Shown here: piece by piece, positions 24,548-34,368 of the stretch
Layout: each line of letters starts with the position of its first letter
Numbering within the stretch: position 1 is the first letter of the stretch
NCBI GenBank assembly: GCA_934717745.1
Contig: CAKUZB010000013.1
Coordinates: 1 to 47,658, forward strand
From: an uncultured Candidatus Melainabacteria bacterium
GTDB taxonomy: Bacteria; Cyanobacteriota; Vampirovibrionia; Gastranaerophilales; Gastranaerophilaceae
Direction: 5' to 3'
Length of the DNA: 47,658 nt
The notes under the pieces: model-generated
What the model was told of the DNA's origin: nothing
The model's input: only the letters and a program-made list of their open reading frames with translations
The model's database searches: none
Program-made: the position numbers and the translations under genes

Positions 24548-27142
24548 TTAATTTGATTTACGTTTGAATTTAATTTCATCGTCTTCTGCGTCGATTACTA
24601 AAGTATCGCCTTTAATAAATTTTTGAGCCAAAATTAATTTAGCCAATGGGTTTTCAATCATTTGACGAATTGTACGTTTCAATGGTCTTGCACCATATAT
24701 TGGGTTGTATCCTTGTGTTGCAAGTAATTCTTTAGCATCAGGTGTAACTTCTAATTTGATTTCTTGTTCGCTCAAACGTTTACCTAAAGAATCCATTTGA
24801 ATATCTACAATTTGTTTTAAGTTGTCTAAGGTTAAGCCCTTGAAGAAGATTGTTTCATCGACACGATTTAAAAATTCCGGTTTAAATCGTTCTTTTAAGA
24901 TGTCCATAACTTTTTCTTTAGTATCGCTAAAATCTCCGCTAATAGAATCTTCTAAGATAACTTCGCTACCGATATTACTTGTCATTATTATCAATGTATT
25001 TTTAAAATCGACAGTTCTTCCTTTTGAATCTGTTAAACGTCCGTCATCAAAGATTTGTAACATCAAATTGAATACATCTGGGTGGGCTTTTTCAATTTCA
25101 TCAAATAATACTACGGAATAAGGTTTTCTGCGTACTGCTTCTGTCAATTGTCCGCCTTCATCATAACCGACGTATCCTGGAGGAGCACCAACCAGTCTTG
25201 CAACGTTATGTTTTTCCATATATTCTGACATATCTATTCTGACGATGGCTTCTTCGTCGTTAAACATAAAGTCTGCAAGTGATTTTGCTAATTCAGTTTT
25301 ACCAACACCGGTTGGTCCTAAGAAAATAAATGTACCAATTGGACGTTTTGGATCTTTTAAACCTGAACGAGCACGACGGATTGCATCAGATACTTTATTA
25401 ACTGCTTCATCTTGACCAATTAATCGTTTGTGTAAAACATCTTCCATGGAAATTAATTTTTTCATTTCGCTTTCCATAAGTTTGCTTACAGGAACACCTG
25501 TCCATTTGCTTACAACTTCAGCGATGTCATCTCCGTCAATTTCTTCTTTTAGTAATTGATTATCTTTTTTGTCAGTGCCTTGAATATCTTCAAGTTTCTT
25601 TTGCAATTCCATTAATTTGCCGTATTTTAGTTCAGCGGCCTTTTGTAAGTCTGTATTTCGTTCGGCTTTTTCAATTTCAAGTTTAACTTGTTCAATTTCT
25701 TCTTTAATTGAGGCTTCACCTTGAATTGTTGCCTTTTCTTTATTCCATTGTTCTTTTAAAACATTAATTTTAGATTCTAAATCGCTAATTTCTTTTGAAA
25801 TTTCAAGGATTTTTCTTTCGCAATCAGGATTTGTATCTTCTTTTTTTAAGGCTTCACGTTCAATTTCAAGTTGAACTTTTTGACGAGCCATAATATCAAT
25901 TTCTTCAGGCATGGAATCTATTTCAATACGCAAAGATGATGCGGCTTCATCAATTAAATCGATTGCTTTATCAGGTAAAAATCTATCTGTAATATATCTG
26001 TCAGAAAGTTTTGCGGCTTGAATTAAAGCACTATCAAGTATTCTTACCCCATGGTGAACTTCATATTTTTCTTTTAAACCACGTAAAATACTGATTGTGT
26101 CTTCAACTGACGGTTCATCTACCATAACCGGTTGGAAACGTCTTTCCAATGCAGGGTCTTTTTCAATGTATTTTCTGTATTCGTTGATTGTAGTTGCACC
26201 AATTGTTCTTAAAACGCCTCTTGCAAGCATTGGTTTTAACAAGTTGCCTGCGTCCATTGAGCCTTCTGTTGCCCCTGCACCAACTACTGTGTGTAATTCA
26301 TCAATGAACATTACAATATGACCGTCTGAATCTTCAACTTCTTTTAAAACTGCTTTCAAACGTTCTTCAAATTCACCCCTAAATTTTGCACCGGCTACTA
26401 AGGCTCCTAAGTCTAATGAAATTAATTTATCATTTTTTAGACTTTCCGGAACATCGCCTCTTACCATACGTTGAGCCAAACCTTCAATGATAGCGGTTTT
26501 ACCAACACCGGGTTCACCGATTAATACGGGGTTATTTTTTGTACGTCTATTTAAAACTTGAATTATACGACGAATTTCTTCATCTCTGCCGATAACCGGA
26601 TCAAGTTTCCCTTTTCTTGCCAACTCTGTCAAATCTGTTGAATATTTTTCCAGAGCCTTCATATTTTCTTCTGCGTTTTTATTATCCACTTTTTTGTTAC
26701 CTCTTACTTTTTTCATTGCGTTAAGAACGCTATTTGTGTTGACGTGTGCATTTGCAAGTAATTTTTGAATGTTACTGTTTTCAAGTTTTGTCATTGCAAG
26801 CAAAATGCTTTCGATTGAAATAAATTCATCTTTTAACTCATTTGCAGTTGTATCTGCTATATCTAGCAATGCTGAAGTATTGTTTGACAAAAACAATTGT
26901 TGAGTGTTCTGTACACCACTTACAGTTGGAAAATCATTTACTGCCTTAGTAACTGCATTTATAAAATTTTGGTTCAAAAGTTTCAGTTCTGTGAGGTAAT
27001 CTCTTGAAATTCCGTTATCCTGAATCATTGCAAGCATAATGTGTTCAGGTTCAATTTGTGTGTTGTGTTTGCTATTCATCAAAGCACTTGCTGATGAAAT
27101 AATTTCTTGTGAATAATTTGTTAATCTATCAAAGTTTATCAT
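24548..27142 (-). CDS. clpB: Chaperone ClpB (protein disaggregase)
   Basis: The 864-aa hexameric AAA+ disaggregase works with DnaK to rescue aggregated proteins. It has the N-domain (LTNYSQEIISSASALM), first ATPase Walker A GEPGVGKTAI and Walker B MFIDELHTVVGAG, the long middle coiled coil (about 400-530), and the second ATPase GPTGVGKTELAKSL with LFDEIEKAHPDV. The C-terminus is complete. There is no Shine-Dalgarno; instead TAAAAT lies exactly six bases before the ATG. No CIRCE-like operator is visible. Confidence 0.97.
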   Translation of the reverse strand: MINFDRLTNYSQEIISSASALMNSKHNTQIEPEHIMLAMIQDNGISRDYLTELKLLNQNFINAVTKAVNDFPTVSGVQNTQQLFLSNNTSALLDIADTTANELKDEFISIESILLAMTKLENSNIQKLLANAHVNTNSVLNAMKKVRGNKKVDNKNAEENMKALEKYSTDLTELARKGKLDPVIGRDEEIRRIIQVLNRRTKNNPVLIGEPGVGKTAIIEGLAQRMVRGDVPESLKNDKLISLDLGALVAGAKFRGEFEERLKAVLKEVEDSDGHIVMFIDELHTVVGAGATEGSMDAGNLLKPMLARGVLRTIGATTINEYRKYIEKDPALERRFQPVMVDEPSVEDTISILRGLKEKYEVHHGVRILDSALIQAAKLSDRYITDRFLPDKAIDLIDEAASSLRIEIDSMPEEIDIMARQKVQLEIEREALKKEDTNPDCERKILEISKEISDLESKINVLKEQWNKEKATIQGEASIKEEIEQVKLEIEKAERNTDLQKAAELKYGKLMELQKKLEDIQGTDKKDNQLLKEEIDGDDIAEVVSKWTGVPVSKLMESEMKKLISMEDVLHKRLIGQDEAVNKVSDAIRRARSGLKDPKRPIGTFIFLGPTGVGKTELAKSLADFMFNDEEAIVRIDMSEYMEKHNVARLVGAPPGYVGYDEGGQLTEAVRRKPYSVVLFDEIEKAHPDVFNLMLQIFDDGRLTDSKGRTVDFKNTLIIMTSNIGSEVILEDSISGDFSDTKEKVMDILKERFKPEFLNRVDETIFFKGLTLDNLKQIVDIQMDSLGKRLSEQEIKLEVTPDAKELLATQGYNPIYGARPLKRTIRQMIENPLAKLILAQKFIKGDTLVIDAEDDEIKFKRKSN

Positions 27143-27148
27143 ATTATT

Positions 27149-27154
27149 ATTTTA
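27149..27154 (-). promoter_or_regulatory. -10 box of predicted leaderless promoter (clpB)
   Basis: TAAAAT on the minus strand, six bases, then ATG. I see no strong -35, and a stress sigma factor is possible but not recognisable. Confidence 0.5.
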
Positions 27155-27203
27155 ATATATTTTTTTGAAATATCATAAAAATTCATTTTTTATTAATAAT
27201 TTG

Positions 27204-27232
27204 TTGATTAATATAAAATTTAATCATATAAT
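27204..27232 (+). promoter_or_regulatory. Promoter of the GT-C gene (near-leaderless)
   Basis: TTGATT (27204-27209), 17 bases, TATAAT (27227-27232), then nine bases to the ATG. The leader would be zero to three bases. No Shine-Dalgarno. Confidence 0.6.
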
Positions 27233-27241
27233 CTTTATATT

Positions 27242-28927
27242 ATGAATAAGATTAGAAAATATTATCCACAGATTTTTTTGTTGTTATTAGTGCTTTTAGG
27301 ACTTGAATTGAGAGTCGCTGTTTCAAACGTACCTTTGTGGTATGATGAGGGACATTCAGTTCTTATTGCAATAAAAGATTTTCCTTTTGGCATAAATAAC
27401 TTTTTATTTACTAAAGATTTTCAACACACACCATTTTATTTTTATTTTCTACATTTTTGGTTAAAAATTTTTGGTGGTTCAGAAGTCTTGTTGAGAATGT
27501 CATCGGCAATTTTTGGCATTGCAACAATTCCTCTAACTTATATTGTTGGTAAAAAATTGTATGACAGAAATGTTGGTATAATTTCGGCAATTCTAGTTAC
27601 CGTAAGCCCTTTATTGGTTTATTATTCAATTGAAATAAGAATGTATTCAATGGTAACTTTCCTTGCAGTACTTTCGATGAATTATTTGTTAGATTTTGAT
27701 GAAAAAGGCGATAAAAAATCTTTAATTAAATTAGTTGTAGCAAATACTTTGATTCCATATTTGTTAATCGGCGGAATTGTTTTCAATATTGGTCAAGTTG
27801 TTTCATATTTGATTTATTTGTTTGTTACACAAAAAGAAAATGCTGAAAAAATTGGAAAATTTATTGTTTATCAGATTTATCAATTAATTTTACTTATTCC
27901 ATATTTTGTAATTGCAATTTATTATGCAGTAAAAAGAAGTGATTTTATAATGTTCCATATTCCGCCGTTTGAATTTATACATTTTATCGGTAATTTACAA
28001 AACTACTTTGGAACAAGAGTTGGAATGCTTTTTTGGGTAAATTACATGCCAATTTTTATTGATTTTATATATTTTGTGGCCGTAATTATTCCTATAATTT
28101 ACTTTATTTGTGCATTGATTAGAGCCTTTAAAGAAAAAAACTCAAAGTTATTTTTTGTATTTTCAACGGTGATAATTTCATACATAATTATTTTGATTTC
28201 TGCAATGTTAAAAATAGTTGTAATTGTTCCAAGATATACAATTTTTATTGCACCATTTGTGATGATTCTTGCAGGAGTTGGGTTTTCAAAATTAAAAAAA
28301 TGGCATACGGTTGCGTTTTTAATCTTTTTTGCAAGTTTTAGTATGTTTTTCTTGTTCCACGATGAGGCATACTTTAATACAAAATATTTTGCATTAAAAG
28401 ATTCTCTAAATTATTTTCAAGCAAAAGGTTTGACCTCTGAAGATGTTGTATTTAGACCTTTTGCATCTTCTGTTGCTTTTATTTATGAGGATAAAAATAC
28501 TCCAAAATCATATCCGTTTGAAGCATTACATGAATTTAGAAAACCTTATAATGACAAGGTTTATGACGATGTACAAATTGCTCAATTTAAGCAGGGTTTA
28601 ATTGATGAAACCTTGTTCCAAATAGTTCAAAGCGACGGGCATGTTTCAAAAAGATACCATGATTTTCTTGTTAATACATATCTGAAACCCGTAAAATCAG
28701 GTAGATATGTTGTTATGGCAATTTATGGCCCTGATAATCAAGCGTTGCTTGAAAGAAAAGACTATACAACACGTTTTAATTCGCCGGAAGCAGTTCATAA
28801 GGATAGAATTTTGGCGTTTATGGCAAGACTTTTTGATGATTCAAAAAATATTTTTCTCGAACAATGTAAATATGTAGACGTAACAAATATGAATGATACA
28901 ACATATATTTTGTTTCAGAAAAAATAG
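27242..28927 (+). CDS. GT-C family glycosyltransferase (GT39/GT83-like)
   Basis: The 561-aa polytopic membrane protein has about ten helices. The first periplasmic loop carries the acidic motif WYDEGHS and the later IEIRMYSM block, both typical of ArnT/PMT-type enzymes that transfer sugars from polyprenyl-phosphate donors. A soluble C-terminal part follows from about residue 370. It probably glycosylates an envelope lipid or protein. The acceptor is unknown. A divergent clpB is upstream and an unrelated tail-fibre cassette follows in the opposite direction. Confidence 0.75.
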   Translation: MNKIRKYYPQIFLLLLVLLGLELRVAVSNVPLWYDEGHSVLIAIKDFPFGINNFLFTKDFQHTPFYFYFLHFWLKIFGGSEVLLRMSSAIFGIATIPLTYIVGKKLYDRNVGIISAILVTVSPLLVYYSIEIRMYSMVTFLAVLSMNYLLDFDEKGDKKSLIKLVVANTLIPYLLIGGIVFNIGQVVSYLIYLFVTQKENAEKIGKFIVYQIYQLILLIPYFVIAIYYAVKRSDFIMFHIPPFEFIHFIGNLQNYFGTRVGMLFWVNYMPIFIDFIYFVAVIIPIIYFICALIRAFKEKNSKLFFVFSTVIISYIIILISAMLKIVVIVPRYTIFIAPFVMILAGVGFSKLKKWHTVAFLIFFASFSMFFLFHDEAYFNTKYFALKDSLNYFQAKGLTSEDVVFRPFASSVAFIYEDKNTPKSYPFEALHEFRKPYNDKVYDDVQIAQFKQGLIDETLFQIVQSDGHVSKRYHDFLVNTYLKPVKSGRYVVMAIYGPDNQALLERKDYTTRFNSPEAVHKDRILAFMARLFDDSKNIFLEQCKYVDVTNMNDTTYILFQKK

Positions 28928-28935
28928 ATTAAAAA

Positions 28936-28966
28936 TTTTGGCGGAAATCAAAGATTTCCGCCAAAA
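28936..28966. terminator. Shared terminator (GT-C gene / tail-fibre pair)
   Basis: Stem TTTTGGCGGAAATC / GATTTCCGCCAAAA with an AAA loop between convergent genes. Confidence 0.88.
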
Positions 28967-28978
28967 TAGTATTGTTGA

Positions 28979-29332
28979 TTATATTTTAGCCAGCATTTGT
29001 CTTAAATCAAGTACTTGTTGATTATAATATTCAAGCCATGATTGAGTTTCAGTTTTCATAGACGGTTCACAAATTGCACGTATTCGTTTTTTATCAAGTT
29101 CATCAAGTTGCAGTTGAAGTTTCTTTTTTTCTTCCTCTTTTAACAGTTTTTTCTGTTCTGAAATATATTCAGGATTTTCTATCGGAATACCGTTTTCTAA
29201 AATTTCATTATCTTCTAAAGCATATAAACATAAGTTAGTTGCTTCAATTCTTAAATTTTTATTATGGTTGTATTCAACGATGAAATCTGCTTTTTGTTTT
29301 TCTGTATATGGTTTTTCTAATTTATATGACAT
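28979..29332 (-). CDS. Small phage-type protein downstream of tail-fibre gene
   Basis: This 117-aa soluble protein is rich in charged residues. Its middle (EYISEQKKLLKEEEKKKLQLQ) and C-terminus (SWLEYYNQQVLDLRQML) are predicted helices. It directly follows the tail-fibre-like gene, starting one base past its stop codon, so a tail-fibre chaperone or assembly protein is plausible. A longer frame upstream overlaps that gene, but the ATG at 29332 has an AAGGAG Shine-Dalgarno. I do not recognise the family. Confidence 0.5.
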   Translation of the reverse strand: MSYKLEKPYTEKQKADFIVEYNHNKNLRIEATNLCLYALEDNEILENGIPIENPEYISEQKKLLKEEEKKKLQLQLDELDKKRIRAICEPSMKTETQSWLEYYNQQVLDLRQMLAKI

Positions 29333-29333
29333 A

Positions 29334-30392
29334 TTAATATTCTCCTTTCTCAAGGTATCCGTGAGTAGTCCAAAATACGTTTGTTGTGCAGTTTCCACCA
29401 TACCATGCGTGCCAAATATTTATTTGAGAGCCGGATACAGGGTATGCTCCTATGGTGTCGCCTGCACCGTCAAGTTCATTGTATTTTTGTTGATTTGTAA
29501 AAATATCATAATTAGTGTTTGCATATTTTTTTAAAAGAGTTATCTTTATATTTGTTTTGACTTTACTTGAAATTACACCACCTTGTTCACACCAACCGTC
29601 AGAAAATACTCTGAACCAAGAACATCCATTAACGTAATTTTCAGTAATAACTACAGGCTTAGTTGAACTTGCTGTTGAGATTGTTGTTGCCGGTTTGTTT
29701 GCCCAGTTATCATTGAAATGACTGTTAATAATTTTTGTTACTGCTCCGTTTTGAATGACAACAGTTCCTAAAAGCACGTCATTAAATAATTCCCACTCTG
29801 TTCCATTGAATTTTTCGACTGAAATAGGTGATTTTGAAGTGTTTTCAAATATGCAATTTAAAGTTGGTGAAGTTGGTTCTGATTTTTGAACATAAATCTC
29901 GTTATTAAGTAAATATGCTGTTTCTTCTGAAGTTACAAAGATATTATAAGTTCCGTCAGTGAATGCTGAAATATCAATAGAATCCAGATGTGTAACCTTA
30001 AATTTAGGTTGATTGTTTGCAGGACAAGCAAAAATTGAACCATAAGTTGTTCCATCGTCAACATTAAAATTTATAATGCTTCCGTTAATAGAAATTATTG
30101 CGGGGTTTCCATTTTCGTCCATGTAACCTTTTTCTATGCAAAAAGGATTAAGGTTTGAAAAATCTTGTTGAATTTCTTTTGTTGTTTCTTCAAGAAGCGT
30201 TTTAACTTGTCCTTTTGTAATTGCGTGATGTTCTTCTGTAGCAGATGCTATTAAAAAAGTCTGGTTAATATCTCCGGTTTTTTCCGCTTTGAGATTAAGT
30301 TCATTTTGAACTGCGGTAAAATTTTCGTTTACTTCTTGTGCCTTGGCTTTTGTCCCTGGGACAAAGGTATTTGGCACTATAAATTTGCTCAT
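29334..30392 (-). CDS. Phage tail-fibre-like protein
   Basis: The 352-aa protein starts FIVPNTFVPGTKAKAQEVNEN-type, the N-terminal anchor seen in prophage tail proteins, then a repeat-rich beta region. The FRVFSDGWCEQGGV motif is typical of the receptor-binding end of phage side-tail fibres. No other phage structural gene is present in the window. It could be a remnant or a domesticated component. An AAAGGAG Shine-Dalgarno and its own TTGACA promoter support expression. Confidence 0.72.
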   Translation of the reverse strand: MSKFIVPNTFVPGTKAKAQEVNENFTAVQNELNLKAEKTGDINQTFLIASATEEHHAITKGQVKTLLEETTKEIQQDFSNLNPFCIEKGYMDENGNPAIISINGSIINFNVDDGTTYGSIFACPANNQPKFKVTHLDSIDISAFTDGTYNIFVTSEETAYLLNNEIYVQKSEPTSPTLNCIFENTSKSPISVEKFNGTEWELFNDVLLGTVVIQNGAVTKIINSHFNDNWANKPATTISTASSTKPVVITENYVNGCSWFRVFSDGWCEQGGVISSKVKTNIKITLLKKYANTNYDIFTNQQKYNELDGAGDTIGAYPVSGSQINIWHAWYGGNCTTNVFWTTHGYLEKGEY

Positions 30393-30438
30393 AAATCTCC
30401 TTTAAAAATTTATGAACCATATCTAAGGGGGCTTTTTT

Positions 30439-30467
30439 ATTAGAACATTTTTATTAAATATTGTCAA
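30439..30467 (-). promoter_or_regulatory. Promoter of the tail-fibre pair
   Basis: On the minus strand TTGACA (30467-30462), 17 bases, TCTAAT (30444-30439). Confidence 0.55.
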
Positions 30468-30497
30468 ATTTTTCAAGGTTTCATTTGTAATATTTGA

Positions 30498-30526
30498 TTG
30501 ATTAATCGTTATATTTAATTTAAAAT
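30498..30526 (+). promoter_or_regulatory. Predicted leaderless promoter (lptF-like gene)
   Basis: TTGATT (30498-30503), 17 bases, TAAAAT (30521-30526), six bases, ATG. No Shine-Dalgarno. Confidence 0.6.
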
Positions 30527-30532
30527 ATTCGT

Positions 30533-31654
30533 ATGCGAAAGATAATCAAACTGTTTAAAAAAATGAAAGAACTGGACAAATACATTTTGGCTCAGATTAT
30601 TGAAATGTTTTTAATGGGGGTTTTCGTATTTACGGCAATTATTTTTGCATCAGATACTTTTATTACATTAATTAAACAAATTTCAAAATACGGTATTCCT
30701 TTTAAGGTTGCATTGATTATGATTATTTTGAATTTGCCGTCAGTTTTTGTAATGACCATTCCTATGGGTGTTTTGCTTTCAACAGTAATGACTTTAAATA
30801 GATTATGTTTGGCATCTGAAATTACCGTAATGCGTTCTTGCGGTATAGGTTTGAACCGTATTGCAAAACCAATTTTTATTTTCGCAATTATAATGTCTTT
30901 GGCAAGTTTTTTTATTAATGAAACGATTGTACCAATTGCAACAAAAGAGTCCAAAGATTTGGCTTTGTGGGCATTTGGACAAAAAAATATTCCAAACGGA
31001 AAACAAAACTTTGTATTTAAAGAAACCGGTGAAAATGGTTTGAAAAGGTTGTTTTACGTAGGTCATTGTGAAGATAATATTTTGAACAATATAACTGTTT
31101 TGGATATTTCAAAAGAGGATACAATTCAAGTATTACAAGCAAGATATGGCTCTACATCTCCTGATGGTTGGTCTTTTGATAAAGGTGCAATTTATACAAT
31201 TTCAGATAGGGGGAAAATTTTAAATACAACATTCTTTGAACATTCTCTCGCTCAATTTGGTATGGATTTATCTAAGGAATTGCAAAAAAACGTTGCAAAA
31301 GAACATAATTTTGTACAATTGGTTAAATATTTGGCGACAAATCACAATATTCCGGAAGAAGATTTGCGTAGTATGAAAATTGAATTACATGACAAAATTG
31401 CTCTTCCTGTTACAACAATTGTATTTGTGCTTATTGGTGTACCTCTTGCGATTACACCGCCTCGAGTACGTTATAACAGAGGGTTTTTATTTAGTATTTT
31501 AGTAATTTTCTTCTATTATTTAATTCGTGCATTGTCTGTATCTTTTGGTGAGGCAGGTGTTTTGTCTCCGTTTATTGCGACTTGGCTACCGAATATTTTA
31601 ATTGCAATGTGTGGTGCATGGTTGTATTATAGAAAAGTTTATACAATTACATAG
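30533..31654 (+). CDS. LptF/LptG-family permease (YjgP/YjgQ)
   Basis: The 373-aa inner-membrane protein has three N-terminal and three C-terminal helices around a periplasmic domain, the LptF/LptG layout. Recognisable blocks are VFVMTIPMGVLLSTVMTLNRL, and in the second half IGVPLAITPPRVRYNRG. In Gram-negatives LptB2FG extracts lipopolysaccharide from the inner membrane. This predicts an outer membrane with LPS or a related glycolipid. I could not tell whether it is LptF or LptG, and no second copy is here. A second start at 30563 exists, but the -10 spacing favours 30533. Confidence 0.85.
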   Translation: MRKIIKLFKKMKELDKYILAQIIEMFLMGVFVFTAIIFASDTFITLIKQISKYGIPFKVALIMIILNLPSVFVMTIPMGVLLSTVMTLNRLCLASEITVMRSCGIGLNRIAKPIFIFAIIMSLASFFINETIVPIATKESKDLALWAFGQKNIPNGKQNFVFKETGENGLKRLFYVGHCEDNILNNITVLDISKEDTIQVLQARYGSTSPDGWSFDKGAIYTISDRGKILNTTFFEHSLAQFGMDLSKELQKNVAKEHNFVQLVKYLATNHNIPEEDLRSMKIELHDKIALPVTTIVFVLIGVPLAITPPRVRYNRGFLFSILVIFFYYLIRALSVSFGEAGVLSPFIATWLPNILIAMCGAWLYYRKVYTIT

Positions 31655-31673
31655 AAAAAAGTTTTAAATTAAT

Positions 31674-31708
31674 AAGGGCGGATTTTTCTTTCAGAAAAAT
31701 CCGCCCTT
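31674..31708. terminator. Shared terminator (lptF-like / Bax-inhibitor-like)
   Basis: Stem AAGGGCGGATTTTTCT / AGAAAAATCCGCCCTT with a TTC loop, between convergent genes. Confidence 0.88.
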
Positions 31709-31729
31709 TTAGTACCTTTAAATTTTAAA

Positions 31730-32461
31730 TTATCTATCACGCAATTTTGCAAGAAGATTTAAAATTTCTATGTATAACCAAACGAATGTTACCATTAAGC
31801 CCCATGCTCCGTACCATTCGAAAGATTTATCAGCCATTTGTTCTGCACCGTCTTCGATAACTTTAAAGTCGATAATAAAGTTTAATGCGGCAATAATACA
31901 AACAACTATGCTAAATCCGATACCAACAAGAGAAGATGAGAATAATCCCGGAATACTCATGTTGAAGAATGCACCGATAAACTGTACAAGGTAAATACCT
32001 AAAATTGAAAGCATTGAAATCATCAATACGCTTCTAAATTTTTCTGTACATTTGATGACACCGGCTTTATATAACGCTAACATTACAAAAAATGCCATAA
32101 ATGTTGAGCCTACTGCTTGAACGACAATTCCCGGATAATGACTTTCCATCATTGCTGAAATTCCGCCAAGAATAAAACCTTCACAAACAGCATAAACGGG
32201 TGCCATAAATTTGATAGTTTTTCTTGCAAATAATATCATAATAAATGCAATAATAGACCCTACGAAGCCACACATAACCAAAGCAGAGGCTTTATCTGTG
32301 AAGCCTTGTGCGAATAAAGAAAATTCGTAAACACTTGAAATTAATAAAAACAAGAATAATACGAAAGTTTTGTTAATCGCACCGTTGATAGTCATTGGCT
32401 CGCCACTTAAAACTCTTTCGTTGCCAGCCATTGCCTGTCTTGAAAATACTGGGTTTGACAT
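31730..32461 (-). CDS. Bax inhibitor-1/YccA-type membrane protein
   Basis: The 243-aa protein has about seven helices and fits the Bax inhibitor-1/TMBIM group found in many bacteria (PF12811-type), with FVWLYIEILNLLAKLRDR at the C-terminus. YccA-type members influence FtsH-dependent membrane proteolysis or calcium handling. The role in this cell is unknown. The AAGGAG Shine-Dalgarno is 7 bases before the start. A 115-base region separates it from the divergent ABC transporter gene. Confidence 0.8.
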   Translation of the reverse strand: MSNPVFSRQAMAGNERVLSGEPMTINGAINKTFVLFLFLLISSVYEFSLFAQGFTDKASALVMCGFVGSIIAFIMILFARKTIKFMAPVYAVCEGFILGGISAMMESHYPGIVVQAVGSTFMAFFVMLALYKAGVIKCTEKFRSVLMISMLSILGIYLVQFIGAFFNMSIPGLFSSSLVGIGFSIVVCIIAALNFIIDFKVIEDGAEQMADKSFEWYGAWGLMVTFVWLYIEILNLLAKLRDR

Positions 32462-32564
32462 AATTTCTCCTTTTTTTGACCCATTATAATGGGTTAAATT
32501 TTTACATATTTATCATTTTAACATATTTTATTTACAAAGACATAAAATTAATCTTTTTTTAATG

Positions 32565-32570
32565 TAAAAT
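32565..32570 (+). promoter_or_regulatory. -10 box of predicted leaderless promoter (ABC gene)
   Basis: TAAAAT, six bases, ATG. The -35 region is poor, with no Shine-Dalgarno. Confidence 0.5.
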
Positions 32571-32576
32571 TGTTAT

Positions 32577-34361
32577 ATGATAAAGCAATTTTTGGATTTT
32601 ATTAAATATTACGGTAAGAATAAAAAATCTAAAATTATTTCATTTTTAATGATTTCAATTTTGGCTGGCGGTTTGGAATTTGTTGGAATTGGGTTGATTT
32701 ATCCTTTTTTAATGATGATAATTAATCCTTTGTCTTTTATTAATACAAGATTTTTCAATGAATTTACACGAATTTTTGGTGTCCACAATTTATTTATTTC
32801 GATTTTAATCGTCGGTTTTATTATTGTAATGATGTTTTTGGCGAAAAATTTGTTAATGATTTTTTGCGTGTATGTTCAAAATAAATTTGTTATAAATTGG
32901 AAAAACGATATAAATAAAATGTTGATGAAATTTTATTTGAATGTTCCGTATAAAAAGACTTTTGAGAATACAAATTCTGAAAAAATTTATAATATGACAG
33001 TTTTGAGTTCACAAACTTTAGAAACTTTTGTTTTGAGAACTTTAGTTTTTTGTACAAATAGTGTGATTATTTTTTTAATATTTATGCTAATGTTGATAAA
33101 ATTTCCTGTAGTGTCGTTGTTTACTGTAATTTTTGTAATGCTTTGTATGATAAGTTTAAATAGATTTTTCAAACACAAAACAGAAATTTTAGCACCAAAA
33201 ATGTTAGATTTTTCATTAAAAAATAATAGTCAGGTTATTGAAAACGTGAAAAATTTAAAAGAAATCCGAATTTTTTCTGCGGAGGATTTTTTCTTAAATA
33301 AATTTTATAATATTCAGAAAGAAAATAATGATGTAATTTTTAAAAACACTTTCTATGCCGGAATTCCGCCATATATTGTTGAAATGATTTTGGTTTTGGC
33401 ATTAATCTTTTTGGCAGGAGTTATAACTTGGCAAAATCAAGGTGAATCTTCAAAAATCATTGCATCTTACGGGTTAATTTTAGCGATAGTGTTTAGAATT
33501 GCACCGTCATTGAACAGGATTCAAGTTGCATTGAATAACATGAACGCATCAAAAGATATGATAAAAAAAATGAATGAAGAATATTTGAAAAATCGTTTTG
33601 ACGAAATAAAAGATTTTTCTAAAAATGATGTCGTTATTCAGTATAACGATTGTTTGAAGTTTGAAAATGTTTGTTTTTCTTATAAAAATTCAAAAGAAGT
33701 GTTGAAAGATGTATCTTTTGAAATAAAAAAAGGTGAATTTATTGGAATTATCGGGCTGTCAGGTGCCGGAAAAACAACATTGGTTGATGTTTTGATGGGA
33801 TTATTGCCAATAGATAGCGGTCAAATCTTGATTGATGAGCAAAAAATTGATGAAACAAATGTGAATGCTTTAAGAAATATTGTTGGGTATGTTCCGCAAG
33901 AAATGAATATTTTAGAAGATACATTTAAAAATAATGTTGCGTGGGGCGTGGCAGATGATAAAATTGATACAAAACGTGTTTTGGAGTCTTTGAAATTGGC
34001 TCAATTGTCAGATTTTGTTGAAAGTTGCGGTGGTGTAAATACGACTATTCAAGGACTTTCGCAAGGTCAAAAGCAACGATTATTGATTGCAAGAGCATTA
34101 TATAGAAATCCTAAAATTGTAATTTTTGACGAGGCAACTTCTTCTCTTGATGTTGAAAAAGAGAGTGAGATTACAAAAATGTTAACAAGTTTAAAAGGTG
34201 AAAGAACAATTATTACGATTGCACATAGATTAACAACACTCAAAGAATGCGATAAATTAATTTACTTAAAAGACGGTTCAGTTGTGGATATAGGCTCTTT
34301 TGAAGAGTTAAAAAATAACCATAAAGATTTTGAAAATTTAATAAATTTATCAAAATTATAA
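32577..34361 (+). CDS. ABC transporter, fused permease-ATPase (PglK/MsbA-like)
   Basis: The 594-aa half-transporter joins a six-helix exporter domain (about 1-330) to an ATPase (about 350-594). Walker A is GLSGAGKTT, signature LSQGQKQRLLIARA, Walker B KIVIFDEATSSLD, and switch His IAHRLTT. It probably works as a homodimer. The length and form recall PglK/MsbA-type flippases for lipid-linked sugars or lipids, which fits the nearby GT-C and lptF genes, but the substrate is not known. Confidence 0.85.
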   Translation: MIKQFLDFIKYYGKNKKSKIISFLMISILAGGLEFVGIGLIYPFLMMIINPLSFINTRFFNEFTRIFGVHNLFISILIVGFIIVMMFLAKNLLMIFCVYVQNKFVINWKNDINKMLMKFYLNVPYKKTFENTNSEKIYNMTVLSSQTLETFVLRTLVFCTNSVIIFLIFMLMLIKFPVVSLFTVIFVMLCMISLNRFFKHKTEILAPKMLDFSLKNNSQVIENVKNLKEIRIFSAEDFFLNKFYNIQKENNDVIFKNTFYAGIPPYIVEMILVLALIFLAGVITWQNQGESSKIIASYGLILAIVFRIAPSLNRIQVALNNMNASKDMIKKMNEEYLKNRFDEIKDFSKNDVVIQYNDCLKFENVCFSYKNSKEVLKDVSFEIKKGEFIGIIGLSGAGKTTLVDVLMGLLPIDSGQILIDEQKIDETNVNALRNIVGYVPQEMNILEDTFKNNVAWGVADDKIDTKRVLESLKLAQLSDFVESCGGVNTTIQGLSQGQKQRLLIARALYRNPKIVIFDEATSSLDVEKESEITKMLTSLKGERTIITIAHRLTTLKECDKLIYLKDGSVVDIGSFEELKNNHKDFENLINLSKL

Positions 34362-34368
34362 AAAAGAC

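Noticed and set aside
29334..29500. Diversity-generating retroelement target in the tail-fibre end
   Set aside because: No template repeat, reverse transcriptase or typical variable-repeat context is present in the window.
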